Positions 6,144 to 8,066 of a DNA stretch of 8,066 bases are shown one piece after another. The stretch is from JAFDWI01 sp964595905 (lineage in GTDB: Bacteria > Actinomycetota > Acidimicrobiia > Acidimicrobiales > Iamiaceae): contig CAZQSU010000119.1 of the NCBI GenBank assembly GCA_964595905.1, positions 1 through 8,066 of the forward strand. The letters run 5' to 3'. Within the stretch, counting starts at the first letter, position 1; every line of letters starts with the position of its first letter. The notes beneath the pieces are model-generated. The model did not search any database and was not told where the DNA came from. It saw only the letters and a list, made by a program, of their open reading frames with translations. A program made the translations under genes and the position numbers.

Positions 6144-7328
6144 ATGACGACCAGTGAGCAGCAACCGCCCATCCAGGACCGTGCGCTCGCGGTCGAGCTG
6201 CGCGGCGTGGAGAGGAGCTTCGGCGAGAACCCGGCCCTGGTCGATCTCGACCTGTCGGTGCCCGCCGGTTCGATCACCGTGCTGCTCGGCCCGAACGGTG
6301 CCGGCAAGACCACGGCCACCCGGGTCATCACCGGTGCCATCGAGGCGCAGTCGGGAGAGGTCCGGGTGTTCGGGCTCGACCCCCGGACCGACGGCGAGAC
6401 CGTCCGGCGACGGTGCGGTGTGGTGTCGGCCAAGCCGGCGCTGTACGACCGCCTCAGCGGCCGGGCGAACCTCGGCTACGCGGCCGAGCTGTACGGGCTC
6501 GGCCGGTCATCCGAGGTCGACGACCGCATCCATGCCGCCGCCCACCGTTTCGGCATCGAGGGAGCACTGGACGACCAGGTCGGGTCGTACTCGACCGGGA
6601 TGAAGACCCGGCTCGCCCTCGCCCGATCGGTGCTGCACGAGCCCGATCTGCTGCTCTTCGACGAACCCACCTCGGGTCTCGATCCCGAATCGAGCCACGC
6701 GGTGCTCGAGATGATCCACGACATGACCCACGGTGGCGTGACGGTGATCATGTGCACCCACCTGCTGCTCGAGGCCGAAGGGCTCGCCGAGCAGGTCGTC
6801 GTGCTCGAATCGGGTCACGCGTTGGCCGCCGGGCCACCCGAGCAACTGATCGCGTCGTTCTGGCCCGACCCGGTCGTCCGCCTCGACGCGGAGAACCCCG
6901 AACGGCTGGCCGACCTCGACGGGTTCCCCGGCGTGGGCCGGGTCGAGGTCGTGGGCACCGGCATGGACGAGCTGGCCGGGTTCGACGGCGGAGGCGACGA
7001 GGTGACCCGTCTGCCCCGCACCGGCGTCGACGTGTCGTTGACCGATCCGGCGATCCTCGCCGATCTGGTCGCGGCGCTCGTCGCGGACGGGATCCGCCTG
7101 ACCCGGGTCGAGCCGCGCATCCCCTCGCTCGAGGACCTGTACTTCGCGATCCGTCGACGCCACGCCGGCCACGGCACGCGCGCCGAGGACGGTGGCAGGC
7201 GCCTGCAGCCCCGGGGCGCCACGGTCGGCAACCGCGTGCCACCGCCGCCTCCCCCACCGTCGCGACGCGCTGATCCGGATCATGTGCGGGAGGAAGCGTT
7301 CGCGAGCGAGGAGCCGGTCCAGCCATGA
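6144..7328 (+). CDS. ABC transporter ATP-binding protein (ABC-2/NatA-like exporter)
   Basis: This is the cytoplasmic ATPase of an ABC exporter, 394 residues from the preferred ATG. Walker A is GPNGAGKT (49-56), the signature motif is the YSTGM variant (149-153) common in ABC-2 ATPases, Walker B is LLLFDE (169-174), the D-loop SGLD (177-180), and the H-loop histidine H206. At the Q-loop the sequence is GVVSAKPALYDRLSG (92-106), so the usual glutamine appears to be alanine (A96). A C-terminal accessory domain (about 240-338) ends in the typical PSLEDLYFAI. After it comes a hydrophilic tail of about 55 residues with a run of seven prolines (366-372). The stop overlaps the permease start as ATGA, so the two are coupled and form one transporter. 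The substrate cannot be named: family members export drugs, antibiotics, sodium or lipids. Alternative ATG starts at 6126 and 6132 would add 6 or 4 residues. Confidence 0.93.
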   Translation: MTTSEQQPPIQDRALAVELRGVERSFGENPALVDLDLSVPAGSITVLLGPNGAGKTTATRVITGAIEAQSGEVRVFGLDPRTDGETVRRRCGVVSAKPALYDRLSGRANLGYAAELYGLGRSSEVDDRIHAAAHRFGIEGALDDQVGSYSTGMKTRLALARSVLHEPDLLLFDEPTSGLDPESSHAVLEMIHDMTHGGVTVIMCTHLLLEAEGLAEQVVVLESGHALAAGPPEQLIASFWPDPVVRLDAENPERLADLDGFPGVGRVEVVGTGMDELAGFDGGGDEVTRLPRTGVDVSLTDPAILADLVAALVADGIRLTRVEPRIPSLEDLYFAIRRRHAGHGTRAEDGGRRLQPRGATVGNRVPPPPPPPSRRADPDHVREEAFASEEPVQP

Positions 7329-8066
7329 CCCGTCCCGCCGGTCAACCGCAGAAGTTGGAGATCGAACGGGGTCGCACCTGGTCGATCGCGCGCACCGAAC
7401 TCCGCCAGCTCGTCGAGGCCAAGGACTTCTGGGTGCCGATGATGATCCTGGGGAGCATCTTCTTCATCTTCATCCCCCTCGTGCTGCTGTTCGCGATCAC
7501 GCGGATCAGCAACGTCGACGCCGTCCAGCAGATCTCCGAGACGATCAAGATCCTGCCCCAGGCCGCGCAGGACTCGGTCAAGGGCTCCACCGACCAGGCG
7601 CGGGCCGCGTATGCGATCGCGGTGTACCTGCTCGCCCCCGTCGCGGTGGTGGTGCCGTTGACGATCTCGACCGCGGTGGGCGCGTCGACGATCGTGGGCG
7701 AACGGGAACGGGGCACCGGCGAGTTCCTCGCCCACTCCCCCGCTTCGGTGCACGAGATCTACCTGGGCAAACTGATCGCCAGCATCGTGCCCGGCTACTT
7801 CACCACGATCGTCGGCTTCGGGGCGTACTCGTTGATCGTGAACCTGATCGTCGGCCCGGGATCGGGTGGCTGGTTCTTCCCGACCAACCAGTGGTGGATC
7901 CTGATGCTCTGGGTGGTGCCGCCGTTCGTGGCGTTGACGCTGTCGCTGGTGTTGCGCCTCTCCGCACGCGTCAAGTCCACCGCGGCTGCCCAGCAGGCCT
8001 CCGGCCTGGTCACCCTGCCGTTGATCATGATCGCCTACGGCGTGTCGACCGGCTCGATCTACGGGT
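7325..8066 (+). CDS. ABC-2 type transporter permease (N-terminal part)
   Basis: This is the membrane subunit for the ATPase just upstream; 247 codons are visible before the window ends, with no stop. A basic, amphipathic cytoplasmic start (IERGRTWSIARTELRQLVEAKDF, 13-35) precedes TM1 at about 37-58. An extracytoplasmic stretch (about 60-93) follows, and then hydrophobic segments at about 95-124, 152-177, 190-211 and 225-245. GERERGTGEFLAHSP (125-139) is the GERE(R/K)GT motif typical of ABC-2 permeases such as NatB, where it forms the cytoplasmic coupling region. The family would have one or two further TM segments beyond the edge. The ATG at 7325 overlaps the ATPase TGA by 4 nt. The substrate is unknown. 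Confidence 0.88.
   Translation, partial: MTRPAGQPQKLEIERGRTWSIARTELRQLVEAKDFWVPMMILGSIFFIFIPLVLLFAITRISNVDAVQQISETIKILPQAAQDSVKGSTDQARAAYAIAVYLLAPVAVVVPLTISTAVGASTIVGERERGTGEFLAHSPASVHEIYLGKLIASIVPGYFTTIVGFGAYSLIVNLIVGPGSGGWFFPTNQWWILMLWVVPPFVALTLSLVLRLSARVKSTAAAQQASGLVTLPLIMIAYGVSTGSIYG

Noticed and set aside
5898..6164. RuvC extended upstream through the run of N
   Set aside because: The extension depends on undetermined bases, and the standard RuvC N-terminus begins at 5897.
5801..6433. Minus-strand open frame crossing the gap
   Set aside because: It is held open by 100 N and runs antisense to the ATPase and over the ruvC start; no recognisable product.
1..8066. An undescribed defence, mobile or biosynthetic system
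   Set aside because: Every gene is assigned to a core family or a common ABC-2 exporter; there is no integrase, transposase, attachment site, tRNA or unknown conserved gene in the window.

Overview
The window is high-GC DNA with actinobacterial gene order and protein features. It holds a minus-strand block reading ruvC, ruvA, ruvB, secD, secF and rel, the last cut off at the left edge. A divergent plus-strand pair follows, encoding an ABC-2-type exporter, and is cut off at the right edge. The very high third-position GC, GTG starts, 4-nt start/stop overlaps, actinobacterial-type SecDF (SecF motif GYSLYDTIVVYDKVKDN; Thr/Pro/Ala-rich insert in SecD) and a Rel N-terminus starting MATVSRVLPWRR point to Actinomycetota. 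A class such as Acidimicrobiia is a guess from overall resemblance and cannot be proven here.

Layout, left to right. 1-584 (-): N-terminal third of a Rel/SpoT (p)ppGpp enzyme with an intact hydrolase active site. 650-1807 (-): secF. 1804-3546 (-): secD, overlapping secF by 4 nt and carrying a 15-bp tandem repeat that encodes a Thr/Pro linker. 3547-3733: 187-bp gap with one perfect hairpin; there is no yajC, although that gene is often found here. 3734-4765 (-): ruvB. 4777-5382 (-): ruvA. 5379-5897 (-): ruvC, overlapping ruvA by 4 nt. 5898-6143: divergent intergenic region containing a run of exactly 100 N, flanked on both sides by the same 21 bases and by a degenerate 16-bp tandem repeat. 6144-7328 (+): ABC ATPase. 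7325-8066 (+): ABC-2 permease, partial, overlapping the ATPase by 4 nt.

How the genes work together. RuvC, RuvA and RuvB form the Holliday-junction branch-migration and resolution machine, here probably one translationally coupled operon. SecD and SecF form the proton-motive-force-driven accessory complex of the SecYEG translocon. Rel sets the level of the starvation alarmone. The ATPase and permease together form one exporter of unknown substrate. The genes are core functions, and I found no undescribed defence, mobile or biosynthetic system. The most useful extra signals are probable leaderless promoters directly in front of rel and ruvC, evidence that the N gap is a scaffolding artefact over contig ends that actually overlap, and the repeat-encoded linker in SecD.
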